Shown: piece after piece, positions 1-8,538 of the stretch
Numbering within the stretch: the first letter of the stretch is position 1
Layout of the letters: each line of letters starts with the position of its first letter
Assembly: GCA_003612485.1 (NCBI GenBank)
Contig: RAZA01000010.1
Location: forward strand, 1-64,000
Direction of reading: 5' to 3'
Length of the DNA: 64,000 nt
Origin: a bacterium D16-50
Lineage (GTDB): Bacteria; Bacillota; Clostridia; Lachnospirales; Lachnospiraceae
The notes under the pieces: generated by a model
Database searches by the model: none
Seen by the model: the letters and a program-made list of their open reading frames with translations, nothing else
Told to the model about the DNA's origin: nothing
Program-made: the position numbers and the translations under genes

Positions 1-150
1 GCTTCTGGCTGCTGCGCTGCGCCCTGCTTTGGAATTTTCAGGTCTGCATTACTGTTTGTTTGTCAAGGTGCCGGTGCATCCCCAAGCCCTCCCGGGCTCT
101 GGATGCTTGTTGCTTCTTACCGCTCTGCTGTCATCAGCGGCAACTTCATT
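1..150 (-). other. Probable rRNA operon leader (partial)
   Basis: This non-coding stretch lies downstream, on the minus strand, of the promoter at 151-179 and runs off the left edge. Read on the minus strand it contains a GC-rich hairpin-forming segment and a CACCTTGACAA-like element. That element resembles leader and spacer sequences around 16S rRNA in Clostridia. No rRNA body is present, so the assignment is inference from promoter strength and resemblance. Confidence 0.4.
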
Positions 151-179
151 AAGATATCACAGTTGCTTTGCTTTGTCAA
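151..179 (-). promoter_or_regulatory. Strong sigma-A promoter, probably for an rRNA operon
   Basis: Read on the minus strand, a perfect -35 TTGACA (174-179) is followed after exactly 17 bases by -10 TATCTT (151-156). Just upstream (180-210) lies a run of A-tracts resembling an UP element. Perfect -35, optimal spacing and an UP-like region are typical of stable RNA promoters. The transcript would leave the window at base 1. Confidence 0.6.
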
Positions 180-319
180 CAACTTTTTTCAATTTTTTCC
201 AGAAATTTGTTGTTGCCTACTACAGATCACAATTCGTTTGCGGCGAAATTCATTATAACACCATCCGAATTTATTTGTCAATGCCAATTTTCATTTATTT
301 CACATTTTGTTGTACAGCT

Positions 320-853
320 TCACTGCGTCAAAAACTCCAGCGGAATAAAGCTGAATTCTTTCAATATGCGCTCGATTCCATATGCGATATAATTATGCTC
401 ATAAAACCACGAAAGGACAGCGCTGTCCTCTGTATATGACAAAATCACCTGACCAACAGCCCCCATGTCCATCATCATTACAAAGGTATATATCGTCCAC
501 AGAAGCAGGATGACCTCCGCAGCGCCGAATACGAATCCCAGAAGCTTGTCCACAAAACGGATCAGCGGAAGCTTCGCTGCAAGCTTAGCAGGAAACAGCG
601 CCAGCTTGAGGAAATGATGAGCAATCCCCAAAACCGAAAAAAGTATGATCATGATCATGACATTGAGTATCTTGCCATCCAGATAGCTGTTTACCCCATT
701 GGCCACCAGCGCTACCGTCAGACACAGCACGATCATGGTAATCAGGGCCACGACCTCGCTCACCATCCCCTTCTTATACCCATCCGCAGCTTTTCCTATG
801 ACTGCCAAAACAAAAACAATCAGCATGATGTTAACCGCATAAATTCCTTCCAT
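320..853 (-). CDS. CvpA-like membrane protein
   Basis: A 177-residue hydrophobic protein with about four predicted membrane segments (roughly residues 4-20, 33-50, 62-80 and 108-127). It has the layout of the CvpA/colicin V production family, a group of small multi-pass proteins of poorly defined envelope function. The start is preceded by a purine-rich AGGAGATGAAGGAAG. It is the last gene of a minus-strand series, 21 bases behind the beta-propeller-like protein, so co-transcription is likely. The family call rests on topology and general resemblance, and no catalytic motif is expected. Confidence 0.55.
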   Translation of the reverse strand: MEGIYAVNIMLIVFVLAVIGKAADGYKKGMVSEVVALITMIVLCLTVALVANGVNSYLDGKILNVMIMIILFSVLGIAHHFLKLALFPAKLAAKLPLIRFVDKLLGFVFGAAEVILLLWTIYTFVMMMDMGAVGQVILSYTEDSAVLSWFYEHNYIAYGIERILKEFSFIPLEFLTQ

Positions 854-874
854 CTTCCTTCATCTCCTGTTCTT

Positions 875-2080
875 CTATTTTAGTTGTATCGTATCTATGG
901 AACTGTCCGTGACAAGCTGATACCTATAAGCATTACCGATCGGGAGCATGAGCCTCACCGCCTTAGAAAACTTTCCATGATATTTTTCAACCCCGCCCAA
1001 AGTGACGATCTGACATTCTGTTTCATTATATATCACGAAATTGTCCTTGCCAAAAAATATGTCGTTATAATCCATATCGAAGTAGAAGCTCTTTTTGCCC
1101 ATATCAAAATCGTTTGTAGTATCATATACAATCATCTCATATCTGTTTTCTCCGTTGTCGGACATATATACCAGCCCCACGTATCTATCGCTATGATGCA
1201 CGGACTGTATCTCCCTGCTGTACAAATCCCCCGCCATCGGAACAGGCTTATGGCTTCCCCAATAGACATCGAACTTACCGTCCCCTACCACTATGGCCGT
1301 GCTGTCGTTCAGAAACTCTATGTACGGAATCAGCATATCCGGATATAGCCAGCTGCTCACAAAATTGTCGCTGACGTTGTCGCCTACTGATCCCAAATTG
1401 TAAAACCCAACCGTTGTCTTCAGGATTCCTGCATCTACATATACGTACACTACCCCCATCAGCTCTCCGCCCGGCGATAGGGCGACAGCCAGAGGATAGC
1501 CGGAGTCATCCATATGGGCCTGCCCCTCGTACACCATATTTCCATTGTATTCATATGTATTGATCCATGTAAGATTTGCATCGGAAAGCACCGCCGTAAC
1601 ATATCCCCCTGCCGACACGGCAATATCCCGGATAGGCATGGTAGTGGTAATCTCCCCCAGAATCTCATCGGTGTTGGCCACATAGATGCTGCGCCCGTTA
1701 TAATCCCCTATGGCAACCGTGTCTCCGCTGACTGCAACTCTGGCGTCCTGCATCTCAAAGGTCTGATTCCACCTTACGTTCCCCTTCGCGTCCGTACAAT
1801 GGGCTCCGTCTTTACTATATGTCAATATCGCATTGCCCAGCCTCACATCCACTGAACCGCTGGCAATCTCCCTTTCCACAGAGGCTATGACATCATATTC
1901 CGTGTAGACATGTTGCCTATACTGAACCACCACAATGGCCACCAAAGCAGCTAAGGCAGCTGCCACCAGCAGAATACGGTATACAGAAGCCAGCTTGTGT
2001 TGAGCTATTTTTTCTTTATAGTTCGTCTGCTTCCGTGCTTTCTTTTCTTTTTCCTTCATGTAGCTTCTGATATCTGCCAT
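875..2080 (-). CDS. Membrane-anchored beta-propeller-like protein (DUF5711-like)
   Basis: A 401-residue protein with a very basic cytoplasmic N-terminus (about residues 1-30), one membrane segment (about 33-52) and a long extracellular region. That region is made of repeating short beta-strand segments such as VAVSGDTVAIGDYNGR and IRDIAVSAGGYVTAV, the pattern of WD40/PQQ-like propellers. It resembles the Clostridia family annotated as DUF5711. The start follows GGAGGTACC. It lies 17 bases downstream of the LysM gene and upstream of the CvpA-like gene. Its role is unknown; an envelope structural or sensing role is inference from architecture. Confidence 0.5.
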   Translation of the reverse strand: MADIRSYMKEKEKKARKQTNYKEKIAQHKLASVYRILLVAAALAALVAIVVVQYRQHVYTEYDVIASVEREIASGSVDVRLGNAILTYSKDGAHCTDAKGNVRWNQTFEMQDARVAVSGDTVAIGDYNGRSIYVANTDEILGEITTTMPIRDIAVSAGGYVTAVLSDANLTWINTYEYNGNMVYEGQAHMDDSGYPLAVALSPGGELMGVVYVYVDAGILKTTVGFYNLGSVGDNVSDNFVSSWLYPDMLIPYIEFLNDSTAIVVGDGKFDVYWGSHKPVPMAGDLYSREIQSVHHSDRYVGLVYMSDNGENRYEMIVYDTTNDFDMGKKSFYFDMDYNDIFFGKDNFVIYNETECQIVTLGGVEKYHGKFSKAVRLMLPIGNAYRYQLVTDSSIDTIQLK

Positions 2081-2097
2081 GGTACCTCCACTGAAGC

Positions 2098-3210
2098 TCA
2101 GGGCTGTGGTAGCAAGATCCTCTGTCCCTCTTGGATGCTGTCCGGATTGACTATATGGTTAAGCGTACACACCTCTGCCACCCGGGCATCGCTCCCGTAT
2201 TTCTTGATACAAATACCTATCAGAGTGTCTCCTCTCTGCACGGTATAAGAAACCGGTTCCGCCGGAGGCTCTGCAGTGGGCTCCGGAGTAGGTGCGGACG
2301 TAGGCTCCGGAGTAGGCTCTGCAGTAGGTTCAGGTGTGGGCTCCGGAGTGGGTTCCCCGGTAGGCTGGGGCGTAGACGCAGCCCCCAAACCGGCGCCGGC
2401 ATTTTCCTTCAGCAGCGCGTCGGTGAGCCTGTCCTCTGTCACAATGGTTCCCACCTGCACGGAATTGTTGGCCACCTCCATCACGTCCGAATCCGGAAGC
2501 TGTCTCCGGGATACTTCATCAAAAAACTGTCTGGCAGCTGTCTGCAGATTCCCCAGACCCTCACCGCCAAGCATGGTGGAAAGCCCTACCACACACAGCA
2601 GCCCGAATGCGGCGGCAGCCGTGAACTTCATATTTCTCAGACTGGCGTTGGGAGAATCGCTTCGTCCGGCCCCAAAAGCATGTCCGGCTTTCCTCCCCGA
2701 CAAGACGCGCCTTTCTTCCTGACGCTTTTTCACCACATCATATTTTTCCTGATTGAACTCTTCCGGCTTGGCTTCCTCCTGACGCTCGTCCAACATCAGC
2801 GCAAGCATTTTTTCGTTCTTTACATAAAACTGGGCATATCCCTCTATGTATCTGCATACATCCTGCTGACAGACATGAAAGCCCTCCACCATCTCCCCGT
2901 CCAAGAGCCGGTAGCCCAGAAAGTCATACTCCGAAAAATACTTCTTTCTCTGCTTCTCCGCCTCCTGCTGGACCGCCTGCGACAGATGGCGGCATTCCTT
3001 CTGCAGGAAATTCAGCCTGCACGCTCCATAGAGGAACAGATAGGTAATCCCAGCCTCCTCCTTTCGCTCACCGTACAGACCCACTGCCAGCATCTTGTCG
3101 CAAGCGTGCTGGTTCAGCTGCTTTATGTAGGAAATCACATAATCTTCCACGTATATCTTGCAATGGGGATTCGTCTCCCCAATCTGCGTAATATTTTTCG
3201 GCAGCTCCAT
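2098..3210 (-). CDS. LysM-domain membrane protein with Pro/Glu-rich stalk
   Basis: A 370-residue protein. The N-terminal half (about 1-180) is soluble and cysteine-containing. One membrane segment follows (about 195-215, near FTAAAAFGLLCVVGLS). Then comes a stalk of repeated PTPEPTPEPT-type units (about 285-315) and a C-terminal LysM domain (about 320-370, YTVQRGDTLIGICIKKYG). LysM binds peptidoglycan, so the C-terminus should contact the wall outside the cell while the N-terminal domain is cytoplasmic. The start was chosen for GGGAGGTGTTTTGC before ATG; a longer frame to 3231 lacks such a site. It probably shares a transcript with the two downstream genes. Confidence 0.65.
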   Translation of the reverse strand: MELPKNITQIGETNPHCKIYVEDYVISYIKQLNQHACDKMLAVGLYGERKEEAGITYLFLYGACRLNFLQKECRHLSQAVQQEAEKQRKKYFSEYDFLGYRLLDGEMVEGFHVCQQDVCRYIEGYAQFYVKNEKMLALMLDERQEEAKPEEFNQEKYDVVKKRQEERRVLSGRKAGHAFGAGRSDSPNASLRNMKFTAAAAFGLLCVVGLSTMLGGEGLGNLQTAARQFFDEVSRRQLPDSDVMEVANNSVQVGTIVTEDRLTDALLKENAGAGLGAASTPQPTGEPTPEPTPEPTAEPTPEPTSAPTPEPTAEPPAEPVSYTVQRGDTLIGICIKKYGSDARVAEVCTLNHIVNPDSIQEGQRILLPQP

Positions 3211-3343
3211 GCAAAACACCTCCCAAACCATTTTTCATAATCATAGCATTGGTATGCGAGGTATTTTAGCAATCTTTGTCGCGGGCAGACAAGAACTGTT
3301 CGACAATCTTTGCGGACAGGCCCTTTGTCCCCCAAAGGCCCCA

Positions 3344-4387
3344 TTACTGGCAAAAACGAAATACTGTCACGGAGTCATATTCCTTTTCCGCTCCGAAGAC
3401 GCAGGAGGGAAATTCCGGCTTATGTATGGAGTCGGGAAAATATTGCGTTTCCAGACACATGCCGCAGCGGTAATCGTACACAGTGCCTCCCTTGCCGGTC
3501 TGCTTTTGGATAAAGTTGCCCGCATAGAACTGCACACCGGGCAAAGTGGTATAGACCTCCATGGATCTGCCGCTGACAGGAGACTTCAGCGTGGCAAAAT
3601 GACGCAGCTTCCCGTCCCATCCGTCAATGATCCAATTGTGGTCGTATCCTCCCGCAAATTGCAGCTGTTCAAAATCGGCTCCGATATCCCTTCCCACTCT
3701 CTTGGATACGGTAAAATCCATAGGCGTGCCTTGTACCTCTGCCATCTCTCCGGTAGGGATGGATCCCCCGTCCGCAGGAGTATAGCGGGCAGCACCCAGC
3801 CACAGCTCATGCCCTTCTATGCTTCCGCTGTCATGTCCCTCCAAGTTGAAATAGGTATGGTTCGTGGGATTCAGTATCGTCCGCTTGTCGCTGACGCCAT
3901 GGTAGTGAACCGTCAGAGCATTCTCCTCGTCCAAAAGATACGTGACGCTGATCTTCTTCTCCCCCGGAAATCCCAAGTTCCCTTCTTCGTCCTTCAATGT
4001 GAATGTGACGCCGTCTCCCTCCGCCGAAGACTCCCAGAGCCGCTTATGCCATCCCTTTTCCTTGTGGCTGTGCAGATTGTTGGCTCCGTCATTAACGTCC
4101 AGCTTATAGTCAACTCCGTCCAGAGTAAACGCCCCTCCGGCGATCCTATTTGCGCTGGGCCCTACCACCACTCCCATGAAGCTGGGGTTTTTCATGTAAT
4201 CCTCACCCTTGTCGAAGCCCAGCACCACATCGGCCATCCTGCCGTCCCGGTCAGGGGCCATGACCTTCACCAAGGCGGCGCCTATATTGGTCACCGATAC
4301 CTGCATGCCCTTCTTGTTGGAGATGGTGTACAGCTTTATCTCTCTACCGTCCGGATATGTGCCAAAAGAACTCACTGAAACTGACAT
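3344..4387 (-). CDS. galM: Aldose 1-epimerase (galactose mutarotase)
   Basis: A 347-residue cytosolic enzyme of the galactose mutarotase family, which interconverts alpha and beta anomers of hexoses for the Leloir pathway. Recognisable family segments are GPSANRIAGGAF near residue 75, the substrate-binding NPTNHTYFNLEGH near 170 and the late PGVQFYAGNFI near 295. The His in NHTYFNL and a Glu near the C-terminus (CLETQYFPDS) are the expected catalytic pair. The start at 4387 is used because GGAGG lies 9 bases upstream; an ATG three codons earlier is too close to it. It follows recR by 28 bases in the same direction. Confidence 0.9.
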   Translation of the reverse strand: MSVSVSSFGTYPDGREIKLYTISNKKGMQVSVTNIGAALVKVMAPDRDGRMADVVLGFDKGEDYMKNPSFMGVVVGPSANRIAGGAFTLDGVDYKLDVNDGANNLHSHKEKGWHKRLWESSAEGDGVTFTLKDEEGNLGFPGEKKISVTYLLDEENALTVHYHGVSDKRTILNPTNHTYFNLEGHDSGSIEGHELWLGAARYTPADGGSIPTGEMAEVQGTPMDFTVSKRVGRDIGADFEQLQFAGGYDHNWIIDGWDGKLRHFATLKSPVSGRSMEVYTTLPGVQFYAGNFIQKQTGKGGTVYDYRCGMCLETQYFPDSIHKPEFPSCVFGAEKEYDSVTVFRFCQ

Positions 4388-4415
4388 ATATGTCATCCTC
4401 CTGTTCTAAAGCTGC

Positions 4416-5012
4416 CTACAGCTCCACCCTTCCTTCCAGAGCCCGAAGCAGCGTGACTTCATCGATATATTCCAGATCTCCGCCCACGGGCACGCCGCTG
4501 GCGATGCGAGTCACCTTGACACCTACGGGCTTGACCAGCTTAGCTATATACATAGCAGTCGTCTCTCCCTCCAGACTGGAATTGGTGGCGATGATGACTT
4601 CTTCAACATCCCCCCGGAGACGTTCCATCAGCTCCTTCAGCCTGATCTCCCCTGGGCCGATGCCCAGCATGGGAGAAATGGCTCCGTGGAGCACATGGTA
4701 TACCCCGTCGTATCTGCCCGTCTTTTCATACGCGGCCAGATCTCTGGTATTCTCCACAACCATGACAAGCCCGTGGTTTCTCTTTGCGTTGGAGCAGACC
4801 GGACAGACTTCTCTGTCCGTAAGCGTATAGCACTCCCTGCAGTAACGCACGTTCTCTCTGGCCTCCAGCATGGTGTCGGCCAGCCTCTTCACCTTGTCCT
4901 TGGGCATATTGATGAGATGGAACGCCAGACGCTGGGCGGATTTGCCCCCAATGCCCGGAAGCGCCGCCAGCTCCTCTATTAATTTGTTGATATGACCGCT
5001 GTACAGCTCCAT
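4416..5012 (-). CDS. recR: Recombination mediator RecR
   Basis: A 198-residue protein, the normal RecR length. In order it has a helix-hairpin-helix ([17 protein letters not shown], about 16-32), a four-cysteine zinc finger ([16 protein letters not shown], about 57-72) and a TOPRIM domain beginning [15 protein letters not shown]. RecR works with RecO and RecF to load RecA onto single-stranded gaps. Its ATG overlaps the ybaB stop as TGATG, so the two are translationally coupled. The dnaX-ybaB-recR order is conserved across bacteria. Confidence 0.97.
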   Translation of the reverse strand: MELYSGHINKLIEELAALPGIGGKSAQRLAFHLINMPKDKVKRLADTMLEARENVRYCRECYTLTDREVCPVCSNAKRNHGLVMVVENTRDLAAYEKTGRYDGVYHVLHGAISPMLGIGPGEIRLKELMERLRGDVEEVIIATNSSLEGETTAMYIAKLVKPVGVKVTRIASGVPVGGDLEYIDEVTLLRALEGRVEL

Positions 5013-5356
5013 CAGAAGGGCAGCCCTCCCAGGCCTCCCGTCATCTTGCCCATCAGCTCTGCACTGGCCTCCTCCGCCTTGTTCAGCGCCTCATTGACGG
5101 CCGCCACAATCAGGTCCTGAAGCATCTCTATGTCCTCCGGATCCACGATCTCCTCCGACAGCTTAATGCTCAAAATCTCCTTCTTCCCGTTTACGGTCAC
5201 TTCTGCTGCCCCGCCGCCTGCCGCGGCGGTAAACTCCTTCGTCTCCAGCTCCTTTTGTCCCTCCTCCATCTGACGCTGCATCCTCTGGGCCTGCTTCATC
5301 AGATTGGCCATGTTTCCGGGCACCCCGCCCGCAGGAAAACCTCCCCGCTTCGCCAT
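5012..5356 (-). CDS. ybaB: YbaB/EbfC nucleoid-associated protein
   Basis: A 114-residue DNA-binding protein of the YbaB/EbfC family. It begins with a Gly/Pro-rich tail and the segment [19 protein letters not shown], continues into a beta region ([18 protein letters not shown]) and ends in a helix followed by a Gly-rich tail. Members form tweezer-like dimers on DNA. Its start overlaps the dnaX stop as TAATG and its stop overlaps the recR start, giving a tightly coupled three-gene unit. Confidence 0.93.
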   Translation of the reverse strand: MAKRGGFPAGGVPGNMANLMKQAQRMQRQMEEGQKELETKEFTAAAGGGAAEVTVNGKKEILSIKLSEEIVDPEDIEMLQDLIVAAVNEALNKAEEASAELMGKMTGGLGGLPF

Positions 5357-6966
5357 TATTCCTCTTCCTCCTCTATCTCCATCTGCACAATCTTAGATAT
5401 GTCTATATAGCTCTCTTCAAAGTCCTGCCGCCCCTTGACGGCCTGAATGTCCACCTGAACTTGCTTTCCCGAAAAATCCGCCAGCAGGCTTTCCAGCCGG
5501 GCCTTATTTTCGGAATGCTGAAGGAAATAGTCCGAGGCCATTCCGTCCTCCAGCACCATCACCAGCCTGCCGTCGGCTCCCAGCGACAGCTTGGCTGCTT
5601 TCATATAAATCCGCATGGGATTCTCCGCATTCCCCACTATGGCCGGCCATTTGGCCACAATGCCCCGCACGTCCTCGGGAATAGCCTTTGCAAGCTCCGC
5701 CATAGCAGCCTCTCCCGGCTTCCCTCCGGCGTTGGTCCCCAAGCTTCCGCCTCCGCAGCTCCCTTCCCCGGCGGCCCGATTCCCGGATCCCCCTGCTTCT
5801 TGTATCACCACGCCCTTTTCCAGACGCTCCTCCACTTGCCTGATACGGTCCAGCAGGGCATCCTGCCCTACCTCCATCTGAGGCCTGCAGAGCTTGATCA
5901 AAGCGATCTCCACCAGAATGCGTTTTTGGGCAGAGTAACGGATCTGGCCCGAAAGCTCCGAAAAGATCCTGATATACCGAATGATCCTGTCCATGTCCGC
6001 CAGCCGGGATTCCTCCTTCAGCCGCTTCAAATTGTCCGCAGACATATCGATCACGTCCTCCAGCTTGTCCGAGGCCTGTACCAGCATCAGATTCCGCAGA
6101 TACCACGTAAAGTCCGTCACGAACTGAGTCAGCTCCCTGCCCAGCATCACAATCTCCTCCAGCAGCCCCACGCAGCCTGACACATCCCCGTCCAGAACAT
6201 GGCGCAGCAGCCTGCTGAACACTTCCGTGTCCACCGCCCCCAGCACGTCCAGCACTTTATCATAAGTGAGCTGACTTCCAAGATGAAAGGCCACGCACTG
6301 ATCCAAAAGGCTCAAGGAGTCTCGCATGGAGCCGTCCGCAGTCTTTGCGATATACCGCAGGGCCTTCTCCTCCACCTGCACCCCTTCGGCCTCGGTGACC
6401 TCCCGCAGCCTGTCCGCGATGGTATCTATGGATATCCGCTTGAAATCATACCTCTGGCACCGGGAGAGAATGGTGATCGGCAGCTTGTGTACCTCCGTGG
6501 TGGCCAGAATGAATATGACATATGAGGGCGGCTCCTCCAGAGTCTTCAGCAGCGCATTGAATGCCCCCGTAGAAAGCATATGCACCTCATCAATGATATA
6601 AACCTTGTATTTTCCTTCCGCAGGGGAATAGGACACCTCCTCCACGATCTCCCGGATGTTGTCTACGCCATTGTTGGATGCGGCATCGATTTCGATGACG
6701 TTCATGCTGGCGCCGGCGGCGATGGCACGGCAGATACGGCACTCACCGCAGGGCCCCTCCGAACCCGGATTCTCACAGTTCACGGCACGGGCAAAAATCT
6801 TGGCCACTGTGGTCTTGCCCGTGCCTCTGGTTCCGGTGAACAGATAGGCGTGTCCGATCCTATTTGCCGCCAGCTGATTCTTCAGGGTGGTCACGATATG
6901 ATCCTGCCCCTTTACCGTCTGAAAGGTGTCCGGGCGGAATTTCCGGTATAGTGCCGTATATGACAT
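5356..6966 (-). CDS. dnaX: DNA polymerase III gamma/tau subunit
   Basis: A 536-residue clamp-loader ATPase. It shows the Walker [13 protein letters not shown] (about 45), a zinc-binding cysteine set (CENPG...CGECRIC, about 65-80), the DEVH Walker B (about 125) and the sensor/SRC region ending [11 protein letters not shown]. The C-terminal tau-like part is shorter than in E. coli and ends in an acidic run. A GTG three codons upstream is in frame, but ATG at 6966 sits at the right distance from GAGGT. I saw no slippery heptamer with which to argue for a programmed frameshift. It is coupled to ybaB downstream and lies 66 bases behind pfkA. Confidence 0.95.
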   Translation of the reverse strand: MSYTALYRKFRPDTFQTVKGQDHIVTTLKNQLAANRIGHAYLFTGTRGTGKTTVAKIFARAVNCENPGSEGPCGECRICRAIAAGASMNVIEIDAASNNGVDNIREIVEEVSYSPAEGKYKVYIIDEVHMLSTGAFNALLKTLEEPPSYVIFILATTEVHKLPITILSRCQRYDFKRISIDTIADRLREVTEAEGVQVEEKALRYIAKTADGSMRDSLSLLDQCVAFHLGSQLTYDKVLDVLGAVDTEVFSRLLRHVLDGDVSGCVGLLEEIVMLGRELTQFVTDFTWYLRNLMLVQASDKLEDVIDMSADNLKRLKEESRLADMDRIIRYIRIFSELSGQIRYSAQKRILVEIALIKLCRPQMEVGQDALLDRIRQVEERLEKGVVIQEAGGSGNRAAGEGSCGGGSLGTNAGGKPGEAAMAELAKAIPEDVRGIVAKWPAIVGNAENPMRIYMKAAKLSLGADGRLVMVLEDGMASDYFLQHSENKARLESLLADFSGKQVQVDIQAVKGRQDFEESYIDISKIVQMEIEEEEE

Positions 6967-7032
6967 GTCTTGCACCTCTATGTTTCCGGAGACATCCGAT
7001 TTTTTACCCCCAATCGGATGTCTCCCCTAAGC

Positions 7033-8106
7033 TTAGTCTCCGAAGCAGATTCCCAGAAGCTTGGCCTCCTGCACGATGGAGGCATCCGGCGAGACGGCCT
7101 TCAGCTTGCCCGCCACTTCCTCCAGCGGAACCCGCACCACTTCGCGGTTCTTATATCCTACCATGAAACCATACTGGTTGTCCAGAATCAGCTTGCCCGC
7201 CTCTGCTCCCAGACGGCTTGCAAACACTCTGTCATAAGGGCAGGGGCTGCCGCCTCTCTGCATATGACCGGGAATCGTCACGCGAACCTCTCTGCCGCTC
7301 TTCTCCTGAATGGCAGCCGCAAGCTCGTAGGACACGGAAGGATGAGGTCTCTTGGCCAGCTTTTTCTTGTATTCCTTCTTGGAAAGCTTTGCATCGTCCT
7401 TGGAAATGGCGCCCTCCGCCACCGCAATGATGGTAAAGCCGCTGCCCTTCCTGTCTCTCTCCTCGATCTTGGAGACCACCTTCTTTATGTCATAGGGAAT
7501 CTCCGGGATCAGAATGATGTCTGCCCCGCTGGCCATGCCTGCGTTCAAGGTCAGCCATCCCACCTTATGTCCCATGACCTCCACAATGAACACCCTGCCG
7601 TGGGATGCTGCCGTGGTATGGATATAGTCGATGGCGTCCGTGGCGATATCCACGGCGCTCTGGAAGCCGAAGGTCATGTCCGTTCCCCAGAGGTCATTGT
7701 CGATGGTCTTGGGCAAAGTAATCACATTCAGTCCTTCCTGACGCAGCAGATTGGCCGTCTTGTGGGTGCCGTTGCCCCCAAGGATCACCAGACAGTCCAG
7801 CTGCAGCTTGTAATAGTTCTGCTTCATGGCCTCCACCTTGTTGAGGCCGTTCTCGTCCGGATCTTTGATGGTCTTGAAGGGAGTCCGAGAGGTTCCCAGC
7901 ATAGTGCCGCCCTTGGTCAGGATGCCGGAGAAGTCCTTGCCCGTCAGCATCTGGAACTTGCTGTAGATCAGCCCTCTATATCCGTCCAGAAAACCGTAGA
8001 TCTCCAGCTGCTCCCCGCTGTTGTACAGCGTCTTCACAACCCCCCTCATAGCCGCATTCAGGGCCTGACAGTCCCCGCCGCTGGTCAACATGCCAATTCT
8101 CCTCAT
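7033..8106 (-). CDS. pfkA: 6-phosphofructokinase, group III type
   Basis: A 357-residue PFK-A family enzyme that phosphorylates fructose 6-phosphate in glycolysis. The N-terminus has the family glycine loop in the variant form TSGGDCQALNAAMRG. The nucleotide site reads GGNGTHKTA and the catalytic loop PKTIDNDLWGTD, with the usual Asp pair. The combination of Gly at the position equivalent to E. coli 104 with Lys at 124 is typical of the mixed group III clade; Gly104 argues for ATP rather than pyrophosphate. The start has AAGGAGGATTTACAC in front. A promoter is visible at 8198-8226. Confidence 0.92.
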   Translation of the reverse strand: MRRIGMLTSGGDCQALNAAMRGVVKTLYNSGEQLEIYGFLDGYRGLIYSKFQMLTGKDFSGILTKGGTMLGTSRTPFKTIKDPDENGLNKVEAMKQNYYKLQLDCLVILGGNGTHKTANLLRQEGLNVITLPKTIDNDLWGTDMTFGFQSAVDIATDAIDYIHTTAASHGRVFIVEVMGHKVGWLTLNAGMASGADIILIPEIPYDIKKVVSKIEERDRKGSGFTIIAVAEGAISKDDAKLSKKEYKKKLAKRPHPSVSYELAAAIQEKSGREVRVTIPGHMQRGGSPCPYDRVFASRLGAEAGKLILDNQYGFMVGYKNREVVRVPLEEVAGKLKAVSPDASIVQEAKLLGICFGD

Positions 8107-8197
8107 GTGTAAATCCTCCTTCTCTGATTTTTATCCGGGAAGACGTACCCGGCGCATATGCCCCAACGCCGCGCCGCCTCTCCACAACCATATTAAA

Positions 8198-8226
8198 ATA
8201 TTACCCTTTTTGGAATAAATTTGCAA
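8198..8226 (-). promoter_or_regulatory. Sigma-A promoter for pfkA
   Basis: On the minus strand a -35 TTGCAA (8221-8226) and -10 TAATAT (8198-8203) are separated by 17 bases. They sit about 90 bases upstream of the pfkA start. The same transcript could continue through dnaX, ybaB and recR. Confidence 0.6.
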
Positions 8227-8254
8227 CCTTTAGAGAAAAAAACGTATCCGGCAC

Positions 8255-8283
8255 TTGCAAAATAGCGCCGGATGCTATAGAAT
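8255..8283 (+). promoter_or_regulatory. Promoter for tRNA-Ser
   Basis: A plus-strand TTGCAA (8255-8260) and TAGAAT (8278-8283) are separated by 17 bases. The -10 ends 13 bases before the mature tRNA 5' end, so the primary transcript would start only a few bases upstream of it. It is divergent from the pfkA promoter. Confidence 0.5.
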
Positions 8284-8296
8284 AGGATTTGTTGTT

Positions 8297-8384
8297 GGAG
8301 AGTTATCGAAGCGGTCATAACGAGCTGCACTCGAAATGCAGTTGTCCTTTACTGGGCACGTGGGTTCGAATCCCACACTCTCCG
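8297..8384 (+). tRNA. tRNA-Ser (anticodon CGA)
   Basis: An 88-base class II tRNA with a perfect 7-bp acceptor stem (GGAGAGT with ACTCTCC). The anticodon stem CTGCA/TGCAG encloses loop CTCGAAA, giving anticodon CGA for UCG codons. There is a long variable arm and a T arm with GTTCGAATC. No CCA is encoded. It is followed by a terminator at 8399-8431, and the AT-rich accessory block begins immediately behind it. Confidence 0.96.
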
Positions 8385-8398
8385 CTAGGCGTTTACGT

Positions 8399-8431
8399 CC
8401 ACAAGCGGGTTTGCCGCTTGTGGGCTTTTTT
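8399..8431 (+). terminator. Rho-independent terminator of tRNA-Ser
   Basis: A perfect 10-bp stem (CCACAAGCGG with CCGCTTGTGG) with a 5-base loop is followed by GCTTTTTTC. It stands 14 bases behind the tRNA. Confidence 0.9.
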
Positions 8432-8538
8432 CATTTCCCCGCTTTCTTGAGGAATATTTCCACCAAAACGGCAGGCATTTGAGTATTTCGCAAAACATAG
8501 TATCCTTCGGTTTTTGCATCTCTTGCAATCGGAAACAT

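Noticed and set aside
5356..6966. Programmed frameshift in dnaX producing gamma
   Set aside because: No clear A-rich slippery heptamer with a following hairpin could be identified.
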